Origin: Geothermobacter sp964501815
Lineage (GTDB): Bacteria > Desulfobacterota > Desulfuromonadia > Desulfuromonadales > Geothermobacteraceae
Direction of reading: 5' to 3'
DNA length: 64,000 nucleotides
NCBI GenBank assembly: GCA_964501815.1
Contig: CAZCUR010000002.1
Span: 1 to 64,000 of the forward strand
Both the position numbers and the translations under genes were made by a program. The notes beneath the pieces are model-generated. The model was given only the letters and a program-made list of their open reading frames with translations, searched no databases and was not told where the DNA came from. Below are positions 41,322-50,372 of this stretch, one piece after another; within the stretch, counting starts at the first letter, position 1; every line of letters starts with the position of its first letter.

Positions 41322-43088
41322 ATGGACAAGCTGGATGTTGCCAGAAAAATCCTGGAAGCTTTTCCATCACGCGGCAAAGAAGAGCTGAGCGCGCTTTTGG
41401 GGCAGGATGTCTCACTCCAGACCAAATCTCTGGATGCCCTGCAGGCGCAGGCCTTTTTTGAACAGCGCGAGGGCAAGCTGGTACTGGCGAGCATCCAGGT
41501 CGAAGGCGAAAAACCTGGTCAGGCCTGGTGTGTCGCCCAGCTCCAGGACGCCCTGCGCCTGGGGGGCACCCTGATTATGCTGCCCGAGGAGGAGATTCAG
41601 GAACGGATCTCCTCGGGGGAATTCGGCGATGAGGCCCAGGATGCCTTCGGGGAAATCATCAACGTTTTGACCGGGGTCCTGTCGGCGCTGTTTGAAAAGA
41701 TCTATCCGGATAAAATCCGCATGGTCAAAACCGGCGTCGAAATGGTTGACGCTTTGGAGGTGGCCGCAGGGGGGCAAGGTCCCATACCGGAAGGGGACCT
41801 TGTCGTACTGGAAGCCAGCGGGGAACTGGCCGGCAATGCCTTTGCCGGACCTCTGGCCCTGGTCTTTCCCCAGGAGCTGTTTGCCGGCCAGGAGAGCGAA
41901 GCAGCTGCGGAGACCGGCGAATCAGCACCATCCGCCGACGAAGCCGGACCACAACCGACCGGCGACCAGGGCGACGCCGGCCCGGCCGGTTCCGAAACCG
42001 AAACCCGACAGGACACAAACACGGAGGATGCGGCCGCAGACAAAAGCGCCAAAAGCCCGGGAACCATGACTTTGGCGGCTCTTGGCAACATCCTCAAACT
42101 GGCGGCCAACCGTGTTGGTGCCGAAGTGACCGGCTTTCTGGGCCAGAACTTTGCCGTTAAGGGCGCCAAAGTCCGGGTCGTACCTCACCATGAGACCCTG
42201 GCCGGACTCGACGGCCAGATGGTGCTGAGTGAAATGCAGCTTGAATCGGAGGACAAGCACCCGGGCTATCTGTTGGCGCCGCTGCGGGCTGCCATTCGAC
42301 TGGGCGGAACCCTGATCATGCTGCCCGATGCCGAAATGGAAAACCGACTGGCCAGCGGGGAGTTCGGTGAGGAAGACAGCGACGCTTTCGGGGAACTGGT
42401 CAATATCATCGCCGGGGTCTTTACCTCGGTGTTCAAGGACCAGTGCAAAAAGGACCCGGTTCGGTTTGTCAAAACCGGTTTGCAGCAGTTAGATCCCCTT
42501 GAAGCTGCGGCCGGTTCTTCTCCCATAGCCGACGGCGAGTATCTGCTGATCGAGGCCGAGGGAGAATTCGCCGGCGAATCGATCGGCCCGTTGCGCTGGT
42601 GTTTTCCGGTTCAGGCCTTTCCTTTGGCTGAAGAACCGGTCGAGGGAGAACCCGGAGCCGAACAGAGCCAAACAGCTGAAACGGACACAGAGCAGCCTGA
42701 GGGGGCTCCGGCGGCTGCGGAGGGCAAACCCGTTGTGGTGCTGCTTTGCAATGATGCCGATCTGGGCAGTGCCTTTGCCGATGCAGCCGCGCAACTGGGA
42801 TTTGTGGTCCGGCGTTCAACCCTGGCGGCCCCCGATGGGGAACAGTTGCTGGCTGACCCCGAGGTGAAACTGGTTTTGCTGGTGATGGAAGAGGTGGGGG
42901 AGAAGGGCCTGGCTGCCGCTATCCGCATTCATGCGCTGGTGCAAAACAGGATTCCTGTTATTGCCGCAGGTCCCAACTGGACGCGCAGCATGGTGTTGCG
43001 GGCCATCAAATATGGCATCCGCGACATTCTGGTCACACCCGCCGCGCCGGACTGCATCAGCAGCAAATTGCGCGAATACGCTGCCTGA
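41322..43088 (+). CDS. Double CheX-like protein with C-terminal pseudo-receiver
   Basis: A 588-aa protein built from a tandem duplication. Unit 1 (about residues 1-190) holds RLGGTLIMLPEEEIQERISS and Glu111/Asn114 (FGEIINVLTG). An acidic, Ala/Thr/Asp-rich linker (about 190-250) follows. Unit 2 (about 250-440) has RLGGTLIMLPDAEMENRLAS and Glu358/Asn361 (FGELVNIIAG). After a second Glu-rich linker, residues 469-588 look like a response-regulator receiver (VVVLLCNDADLGSAFADAAA, IPVIAAGPNWTRSMVLRAIK), but the phospho-acceptor position lies in LVLLVMEEVGEKG and has no Asp. Both CheX-like active-site pairs are kept, so it may dephosphorylate CheY; the pseudo-receiver may localise or regulate it. 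It is the last gene of the operon. Confidence 0.75.
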   Translation: MDKLDVARKILEAFPSRGKEELSALLGQDVSLQTKSLDALQAQAFFEQREGKLVLASIQVEGEKPGQAWCVAQLQDALRLGGTLIMLPEEEIQERISSGEFGDEAQDAFGEIINVLTGVLSALFEKIYPDKIRMVKTGVEMVDALEVAAGGQGPIPEGDLVVLEASGELAGNAFAGPLALVFPQELFAGQESEAAAETGESAPSADEAGPQPTGDQGDAGPAGSETETRQDTNTEDAAADKSAKSPGTMTLAALGNILKLAANRVGAEVTGFLGQNFAVKGAKVRVVPHHETLAGLDGQMVLSEMQLESEDKHPGYLLAPLRAAIRLGGTLIMLPDAEMENRLASGEFGEEDSDAFGELVNIIAGVFTSVFKDQCKKDPVRFVKTGLQQLDPLEAAAGSSPIADGEYLLIEAEGEFAGESIGPLRWCFPVQAFPLAEEPVEGEPGAEQSQTAETDTEQPEGAPAAAEGKPVVVLLCNDADLGSAFADAAAQLGFVVRRSTLAAPDGEQLLADPEVKLVLLVMEEVGEKGLAAAIRIHALVQNRIPVIAAGPNWTRSMVLRAIKYGIRDILVTPAAPDCISSKLREYAA

Positions 43089-43110
43089 GACGGATCGGGA
43101 AAAGGACGAA

Positions 43111-43151
43111 AGAACAAAGGGCTTCGGTCGACAACCGAAGCCCTTTGTTCT
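43111..43151. terminator. Bidirectional terminator between che operon and regulator genes
   Basis: An 18-bp perfect inverted repeat (43111-43128 and 43134-43151; core AGGGCTTCGGT) with a 5-base loop lies between two convergent genes. T- and A-rich stem ends (TTTGTTCT and its complement) allow it to work in both directions. Confidence 0.85.
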
Positions 43152-43174
43152 GTTGCACCCAAGGAGGAGGAAAG

Positions 43175-44236
43175 TCAGGCGCAGGTGGCGTGCTGAACCC
43201 CCATGCCGACATCGATTTGTTTTTTCTTGATTTTTTCAATCAGGGTGGTGCGTTTCAGATTGAGAAGTCTGGCGGCTTCCTTTTTGTTACCGCCGGTACG
43301 CGCCAGCGCCTGGCTGATGAGCTGCCTTTCGATGCCGTCGACCAGATCGTTGAAATCGACACCATCCCCGTTCCAGATGGCTTCGTGAACATTCAGAGGT
43401 GTCACGACGGTGCCCGGGGAGGTCGCCATGCGGTTATCCGCAGGCTGGGCGGCCAGGTGGGCGGTATATTTTGCCGGCAGATCCGCGACATCGACCGTTT
43501 CTCCCCCGTGAAGGACAACGAGACGCTGAACCAGGTTTTCCAGTTCACGCACATTCCCCGGCCAGGGGTAGGTCGTCAGGGCGCGCACGGCTTCATCGGT
43601 AAACCCTTTGAGCGGGTTGCGCTTGCCGCGATTGAAAACCCGGCAGAAGCTGTTGAGCAGAACCGGTACGTCTTCGCGACGGTCGCGCAGCGCGGGAATC
43701 TGCAGGGGGATGACGCTCAGGCGATAGTAGAGATCTTCCCGAAACTTGCCTTCGGCCACCAGTTTTTCCAGGTCACGGTGGGTTGCGGCAACGATGCGAA
43801 CATCGACCGGTACCGGTTTGACGCCGCCGACCGGCTCATATTCCTTTTCCTGCAGGACCCGGAGCAGCTTGGCCTGCAGTGAGGGTTTCATGTCACCGAT
43901 TTCATCGAGGAACAGGGTGCCCCCGGCGGCGTACTGTATCCGGCCCATTTTGTTCTGGGTCGCGCCGGTGAAGGCTCCCTTGACATAACCGAACAGTTCA
44001 CTTTCCAGCAGGTCATCCGGAATGGCGGCACAATTGACGGGCACGAAATTCTTCTCGCGGCGCGGGCTGCGTGCGTGGATGGCTCTGGCGACCAGCTCCT
44101 TGCCGGTGCCGCTTTCGCCCTGAATCAGCACGGTGCTGTCACCGTCGTCGGCCACCTGGTCGATGATCCGGAAGAGTTTCTGCATGCGCAGGGAGGTTCC
44201 GATGATGCCTTCGAAGCCGTCTGATTTCCGGAACAT
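43175..44236 (-). CDS. Sigma-54 activator without receiver, FleQ/FgrM-like flagellar regulator
   Basis: A 353-aa enhancer-binding protein. It begins directly with the AAA+ domain (about residues 10-240): Walker A LIQGESGTGKELVARAIH, the sigma-54 contact loop GAFTGAT, Walker B GGTLFLDEIGDM and the arginine finger region FREDLYYRLSVIPLQIP. A Fis-type helix-turn-helix closes the protein (GGNKKEAARLLNLKRTTLIE). No receiver or FleQ N-terminal domain is present. The HTH resembles FleQ/FgrM-type flagellar regulators, and sigma-54 promoters occur before the flagellar operon, so control of those genes is likely. AAGGAGG precedes the ATG. A sigma-54-type site at 44293-44307 suggests it is itself under sigma-54 control. 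Confidence 0.88.
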   Translation of the reverse strand: MFRKSDGFEGIIGTSLRMQKLFRIIDQVADDGDSTVLIQGESGTGKELVARAIHARSPRREKNFVPVNCAAIPDDLLESELFGYVKGAFTGATQNKMGRIQYAAGGTLFLDEIGDMKPSLQAKLLRVLQEKEYEPVGGVKPVPVDVRIVAATHRDLEKLVAEGKFREDLYYRLSVIPLQIPALRDRREDVPVLLNSFCRVFNRGKRNPLKGFTDEAVRALTTYPWPGNVRELENLVQRLVVLHGGETVDVADLPAKYTAHLAAQPADNRMATSPGTVVTPLNVHEAIWNGDGVDFNDLVDGIERQLISQALARTGGNKKEAARLLNLKRTTLIEKIKKKQIDVGMGVQHATCA

Positions 44237-44292
44237 GTTGCCTCCTTTGTACCTGTGAAAGTGAACTGTCGGAATGTTGGCTCCTTTCTATG

Positions 44293-44307
44293 TCAAAAAG
44301 AGTGCCA
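44293..44307 (-). promoter_or_regulatory. Possible sigma-54 promoter for the FleQ-like gene
   Basis: On the minus strand TTGGCACTCTTTTTGAC contains a perfect TGGCAC -24 box, a 5-base spacer and TTGA in the -12 box (consensus TTGC). Transcription would start near 44281, 45 bases before the ATG. Confidence 0.5.
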
Positions 44308-44484
44308 ACCGGATGGCGGCAGTCAAAATTTTGAAGACGCACACTGGAGGGCTGGATGCAAGAAGGCGAAATGTGCGGGTTTTCGGTCTCTGATAAAAAA
44401 GGATGAGGCAACCCCAGACCGGGCAGAGAGGAAAGGGGAGGGGGGCACAGTGCGCCTCGGGGAGCTGTTCGAGTGTGCCACAGG

Positions 44485-44527
44485 TGTGCACTGTGTCATG
44501 GCACAGTGTGTCATGACACAGTGCACA
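44485..44527. promoter_or_regulatory. Nested palindromes, operator- or enhancer-like
   Basis: A 16-bp perfect inverted repeat (TGTGCACTGTGTCATG, 44485-44500; complement at 44512-44527) encloses 11 bases. Within it lie a 14-bp perfect palindrome TGTGTCATGACACA (44507-44520) and a 7-bp repeat pair CACTGTG/CACAGTG (44489-44508). The site is about 200 bases upstream of the sigma-54-type promoter at 44293-44307, a usual distance for an enhancer. The rest of the 303-base gap (44237-44539) shows no gene. Confidence 0.5.
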
Positions 44528-44539
44528 GTCCGACTGGTG

Positions 44540-46237
<1,698 letters not shown>

Positions 46238-46245
46238 GGTCTCGT

Positions 46246-48207
46246 TCAGTTGTCCTTGACCCGGGGCAGGGTGATGATGACCCGGGTATAGGCGTTTTCC
46301 TCACTTTCAAAGTCAAGGGTGCCGCCATGTTCCTGAATGATGCCATGGCAGATGCTCAACCCGAGACCGGTCCCTTCATTTTGTGGTTTGGTGGAAAAGA
46401 AAGGATTGAGAATCCGGTTCAGCAGGTGTTGCGGAATGCCTGTCCCCAGATCTTCGACGATCAGGGTGGCCTGGTCGTCTGTCGGACCGACCCTGGCACT
46501 GATGGTCAGGCGCTTGTCCGGGTGGGTGCCGCGATATTTGGCGTTCAGGGCATAGCGGGCATTGTTGATCAGATTGATAAAAACCTGTTCCAGCTGCTGG
46601 TGGCGCCCGAGCAGGCAGGGGAAGTCCTTCGGGATGTCGACCTTGAGGCTGATGCCGTCTTTTTTCAGACGTGCTTCACACAGGGTCAGGGCTTCCTGGA
46701 TGATATCCTGCAGGGCCACCGGCCTGGGCTCCTCCTTTTTGTCTCGGGAAAAACTGAGCAGATTGCCGACAATGGTGGCGATCCGGTCTCCTTCCTTGAG
46801 AATGCGTTCCGCTATTTCATTGGTTTCGCCCTGCTTGGCCGCCTTGTTGATAAGAATCTGGGCATAGTTGATGATGCCGTTGATCGGATTGTTGATTTCA
46901 TGGGCGACGCCGGCCGCCAGTTCGCCCAGGGCGGCCAGCTGCCCGGTGCGCATCGTTTGCGCCTGCAGGCGGATTTTTTCGGTGACATCATGGGCCAGAA
47001 CCATCACCTGGATCACCTGGCCGCCGGTGTCGTGGATCGGAAAGGCGCGCAGCCCCCAGGACCGCTCGTCGGGAGTGCCGACCAGGGAGTGGGCCGGTTC
47101 GCCGGTTTCCAGACATGTGCGGACCATTTCGACATCGCAGGGGAGATTGCACTCCTCGTGCAGGTCTGCGCAGGGCCTTTGCAACAGCAGGTCGAGGCTT
47201 TTTCCTGCCGTTTTGATAGCCCCCTTGTTGGCCCAGCTGATTTTCAAATCGGGCGTCAGCAGGATCAAGGGGTCGGGGATGCCGTCGAAAAGGACCTGGA
47301 ACTGGTCGTAGAGCAGCTGATAGTTGCGTTTTTGCTGACTGAGCGCCTGCTGATGCTGCTTCAGTTCGGAAATGTTATGCAACAGGCAATGGGTCCGCAG
47401 GCGTCCGCTTTTCGGGTCCCTCTCCAGCCGGCCGTCGACCCGCACATCGACCTTCTGGCCGTCCCGGCTGATCATGGTGAACTCGGCACCGTCGACCTTG
47501 CCGGTCCGCATGAATTCGGAGAAGCGGTCCGGCAAAAGTTTCCTGGATTCGCTGGTCAGCAGATCCGCGACGGGTTTGCCCAGGATTTCTTCACGCTTGT
47601 AGCCGAGCATCCTTTCGAAGGCCGGGTTGACATCGAGAAACCGGCCTTCGGCATTCAGGGACTGATAGGGGATGGGGGTGCTGCGGTAAAAACTCCCCAG
47701 CTCTTCCCGGTTGCGGGCCAGGCCTTCTTCGGCAAGGGTTTCCCGGGTGACATCGATGGTGACGACGAGGATTTCCTTCCAGCTGCGGCGCTGGCCTGGG
47801 GGAAGGGTGCCTTTGAGCTGCAGGTGGATGACTTCACCGCGCAGGGTGCGATTTTCCCCTTGGGTGTGCAGTTCGGTTGCCCCCGAGGCCAGTTGTGCCA
47901 GCTCGCGGGCAAAGGCGCTGTAACTGTTTTCGGTGAAAACCTTGTCGAGATTGGCAAGCAGCTGTTTTTTGCTGCGGGCGCCAAAAAGGCGCAAGGTCTG
48001 ACGGTTGACATCGATGATGCGCACCAGCGAGGCGCATTGTCTGACAATATCGGGATGCTCGGCGAAAAAGGCTTCCCAGTTTTCGACGGAATGCTCCTTT
48101 TTCAGCCGATGCAGAAGCTTGCGCACCTCGGAGAGGTCCTCTATCCATGCGGGAACAGGAAGCTGGTTGAACAGAGTTCGGGCGTCGAGTGCGCACATGG
48201 CTGTCAC
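46246..48207 (-). CDS. PAS-domain sensor histidine kinase, FlrB/AtoS-like
   Basis: A 653-aa soluble-looking kinase with no clear membrane helix. It has a divergent N-terminal PAS region (about 1-130), a PAS domain (FYRSTPIPYQSLNAEGRFLD, about 180-290) and a third PAS (FDGIPDPLILLTPDLKISWA, about 310-420) that carries a Cys cluster (RPCADLHEECNLPCDVEM). HisKA (GELAAGVAHEINNPINGIIN) and the ATPase (NLINNARYALNAKY, VEDLGTGIPQHLL, GTGLGLSICHGIIQEHGG) follow. It is translated just before the response regulator at 44540-46237 and probably phosphorylates it, and perhaps also the single-domain receiver at 48288-48674. Confidence 0.92.
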   Translation of the reverse strand: MTAMCALDARTLFNQLPVPAWIEDLSEVRKLLHRLKKEHSVENWEAFFAEHPDIVRQCASLVRIIDVNRQTLRLFGARSKKQLLANLDKVFTENSYSAFARELAQLASGATELHTQGENRTLRGEVIHLQLKGTLPPGQRRSWKEILVVTIDVTRETLAEEGLARNREELGSFYRSTPIPYQSLNAEGRFLDVNPAFERMLGYKREEILGKPVADLLTSESRKLLPDRFSEFMRTGKVDGAEFTMISRDGQKVDVRVDGRLERDPKSGRLRTHCLLHNISELKQHQQALSQQKRNYQLLYDQFQVLFDGIPDPLILLTPDLKISWANKGAIKTAGKSLDLLLQRPCADLHEECNLPCDVEMVRTCLETGEPAHSLVGTPDERSWGLRAFPIHDTGGQVIQVMVLAHDVTEKIRLQAQTMRTGQLAALGELAAGVAHEINNPINGIINYAQILINKAAKQGETNEIAERILKEGDRIATIVGNLLSFSRDKKEEPRPVALQDIIQEALTLCEARLKKDGISLKVDIPKDFPCLLGRHQQLEQVFINLINNARYALNAKYRGTHPDKRLTISARVGPTDDQATLIVEDLGTGIPQHLLNRILNPFFSTKPQNEGTGLGLSICHGIIQEHGGTLDFESEENAYTRVIITLPRVKDN

Positions 48208-48287
48208 ATCCTGTCAGGTCGCTAACGGGTGCAGGTTTGCCTTGTCGTGTGGGGTTGCTAGTTCAAAAGTCATGCCGCCATGTCGCG

Positions 48288-48674
48288 CTACGACGTTTCG
48301 GTCAGACTGGACCGGTAGGCGAGCGCTTTTTCGGCCATGGTCAGCAGGGTGTCCTGGCGGACCGGCTTGGGAATGTAGGCAAAAGCACCGGTGCGGATGG
48401 CCTCGGAAATGGTCTGTTCATCCGGAGCTCCGGTAACCATCACGACCGGCGTTTGGGGAAGCTGTTCGCGAATCTCCTTGAGCAGGGTCAGGCCTGAATG
48501 CAGCCCCAGCAGCAGATCGAGAAAGATCAGATCGTAACTTTTTTGCGTGATCATTTGCCGTGCCTCGTCCGAGGAGCCGGCGGTCTCGACCAGATAACCC
48601 TGGTCACCGAGCAGGTATTTGAAGGTGAACCGGATGCTTTCCTCATCATCAATGACCAGAATCTGTTTTTGCAT
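48288..48674 (-). CDS. Single-domain response regulator
   Basis: A 128-aa stand-alone receiver with the acidic pair Asp9/Asp10, Asp53 (DLIFLDLLLGLHSG) and Lys in YIPKPVRQDTL. It has no output domain. It strongly resembles the receiver of the sigma-54 regulator at 44540-46237 (shared VIDDEESIR, YDLIFLD, VTGAP and KPVRQ motifs), so both may be served by the kinase encoded 80 bases downstream. A role as phosphate sink or relay is plausible. Confidence 0.88.
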   Translation of the reverse strand: MQKQILVIDDEESIRFTFKYLLGDQGYLVETAGSSDEARQMITQKSYDLIFLDLLLGLHSGLTLLKEIREQLPQTPVVMVTGAPDEQTISEAIRTGAFAYIPKPVRQDTLLTMAEKALAYRSSLTETS

Positions 48675-48862
48675 GGCCCTGTTTGCCTTTCCCGCGCTTG
48701 CACGTGATACTGTCCGTATCGGACCCCTGACATAAATTCATAACACATTCGTGCCGATTTTTCTCCACGGGAATCAGGACTTTTTCTTTCCGCGTCCGGA
48801 TATTGTCGCAGGGGGCAGGCTGTGATAACGTGCCGCCAACCCTGGAGATGACAGACGGATTC

Positions 48863-49618
48863 ATGGCTTCTGGCAAGATCAGACTCGATAAACTGCTCGT
48901 GGACCGGGGCCTGGCGGGCTCGCGTGAACGCGCCAGAGCTCTGATTCTTTCCGGGCGGGTGCTGGTGGCGGATCGACCGGTGGACAAGGCCGGACATGCC
49001 GTCGCGCCTGACGCCCCGGTGCGGGTCAGAGGAGAGGATATCCCTTACGTAAGTCGCGGCGGACTGAAGCTGGCGGCCGGTCTTGAGGCTTTTCCGGTAA
49101 CGGTAGCCGGTCGTATCGCTCTGGATGTCGGGGCTTCGACCGGCGGCTTTACCGATTGTCTGCTGCAGCATGGTGCCCAAAGGGTGTACGCCGTGGATGT
49201 CGGCTATGGACAGCTTGCCTGGTCCCTGCGCAACGATGAGCGCGTCGTCAATCTGGAGCGGACCAATATCCGGCACCTCGAACCCGGCACCCTGGAACCG
49301 TTGCCCGACCTGGCCGTTATCGACGCATCCTTTATCAGCCTGGCCAAGGTGTTGCCGGCTACGCTGAGGCATTTGCGGCGCCCCGCCGATATCATCGCCC
49401 TGGTCAAGCCGCAATTTGAGGTCGGTCGGGGCCGGGTCGGCAAGGGGGGAGTGGTTCGAGACGAGCAGCTGCGTCAGCAGGCCCTCAGGGATGTTGTCCG
49501 GGTCGCGGAGGAATTGAAGTTGCGGGTTTTCGGACATATTGAGTCCCCCATCCCCGGACCCAAGGGGAATCGGGAATTTCTCCTTTATCTGCAACGTCCG
49601 GAGGAGGCTGATGCCTGA
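48863..49618 (+). CDS. TlyA-family rRNA 2'-O-methyltransferase
   Basis: A 251-aa protein with an N-terminal S4 RNA-binding domain (KIRLDKLLVDRGLAGSRERA, about residues 4-65) and a FtsJ-like SAM methyltransferase domain (IALDVGASTGGFTDCLLQHG, VYAVDVGYGQLAWSL, LAVIDASFISLAKVLP, ALVKPQFEVGRG). Members methylate ribosomal RNA; the old label hemolysin is historical. Earlier in-frame starts exist, but MASGKIRLD at 48863 matches the family start. It overlaps the next gene by 8 bases. Confidence 0.93.
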   Translation: MASGKIRLDKLLVDRGLAGSRERARALILSGRVLVADRPVDKAGHAVAPDAPVRVRGEDIPYVSRGGLKLAAGLEAFPVTVAGRIALDVGASTGGFTDCLLQHGAQRVYAVDVGYGQLAWSLRNDERVVNLERTNIRHLEPGTLEPLPDLAVIDASFISLAKVLPATLRHLRRPADIIALVKPQFEVGRGRVGKGGVVRDEQLRQQALRDVVRVAEELKLRVFGHIESPIPGPKGNREFLLYLQRPEEADA

Positions 49619-50372
49619 GGTTTTTTTTATCGGTGCCGGCCCTGGAGATCCGGATCTGCTCACCCTGGCCGGGGCCAGGGCTTTGGCTGGGGCCGGCGTG
49701 GTTTACGCACCGGAGCCTTTTGAGCAGACCTTTGCCGGGTATCTCAAAGGCAAACAGGTCGAAATCCCCTTTGACTATGGTTTTGCCGAACTGGTTGAGC
49801 GTATCAGACGCCAGGCGCGCTCCACCCCCGTCGCGTTTCTGGTGCCGGGGGACCTGACCTTTTATTCCCCCTTCCAGCCGTTTATCGATGAGCTGGGGGA
49901 TATTGTCCGGGTGATACCTGGAGTCGGGACGGTGAACGCCGCCTCCGCCCTGCTGCGCAAAACTCTGGATCTCCCCGGGGTTTGCAACAGGGCCGTCATT
50001 GCTTCGCCCCGTACTCTGGGGGATGGTAAAGACGCGCCGACGCTGGAGGATTTGGCCCGTCCGGGTGTGACCCTGGTCATCTTCATGAACAACATCCCCC
50101 TGCCGGACCTGGTGGCCCGTTTGCGCCGCGGGTACGGCGGCAATGTCCCGATCGCTTTGCTGCACCGCATTGGCCTGCCCGGTGAGGAGGTGATCGTCTC
50201 GGATCTGGACGGCGTCGTCGCCCAGGTCGGCGACCGGGACTACTTCAACCTGTCGGGTGACAACCCCCGGCCGGCTCTGACGCTGGTGGTGGTCGGAGAA
50301 ACCCTTACTGCGACCCCCGGTGGCGACTGGTGGGACTGGCGCCGGGAGCATGTCTGGAAAAAACGGTCATGA
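49611..50372 (+). CDS. CobM/CbiF-like tetrapyrrole methylase (precorrin-4 C11-methyltransferase family)
   Basis: A 253-aa SAM-dependent methylase. It has the family motifs FIGAGPGDPDLLTLAGARAL at the N-terminus, the GDLTFYSPFQPFID region, IRVIPGVGTVNAASALLRKT-like residues and LVIFMNNIPLPDLVARLRRG. CobM/CbiF methylates C11 during cobalamin ring synthesis. The segment after the first helix (VVYAPEPFEQTF) departs from the usual YAGSLV motif, and no other cobalamin gene is near, so the exact substrate is uncertain. GGAGG precedes the ATG. It overlaps both neighbours (8 and 4 bases). Confidence 0.7.
   Translation: MPEVFFIGAGPGDPDLLTLAGARALAGAGVVYAPEPFEQTFAGYLKGKQVEIPFDYGFAELVERIRRQARSTPVAFLVPGDLTFYSPFQPFIDELGDIVRVIPGVGTVNAASALLRKTLDLPGVCNRAVIASPRTLGDGKDAPTLEDLARPGVTLVIFMNNIPLPDLVARLRRGYGGNVPIALLHRIGLPGEEVIVSDLDGVVAQVGDRDYFNLSGDNPRPALTLVVVGETLTATPGGDWWDWRREHVWKKRS

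Noticed and set aside
44485..44527. Considered as a small CRISPR-like or tandem repeat array
   Set aside because: The repeats are palindromic pieces with no regular spacers and only one locus; an operator or enhancer fits better.
44485..44527. Considered as the terminator of the 565-aa regulator gene
   Set aside because: The stem is good, but no T-run follows on the minus strand.
46327..48225. 632-codon open frame antisense to the PAS histidine kinase
   Set aside because: The other strand encodes full PAS, HisKA and ATPase domains; this one shows no domain and is a GC-rich shadow.
48863..49618. Hemolysin annotation for the TlyA-type gene
   Set aside because: S4 and FtsJ-like methyltransferase domains point to rRNA modification; there is no sign of a pore-forming protein.
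48551..49663. 370-codon minus-strand open frame over the tlyA-type gene
   Set aside because: It crosses the intergenic region and opposes a gene with intact S4 and methyltransferase motifs.
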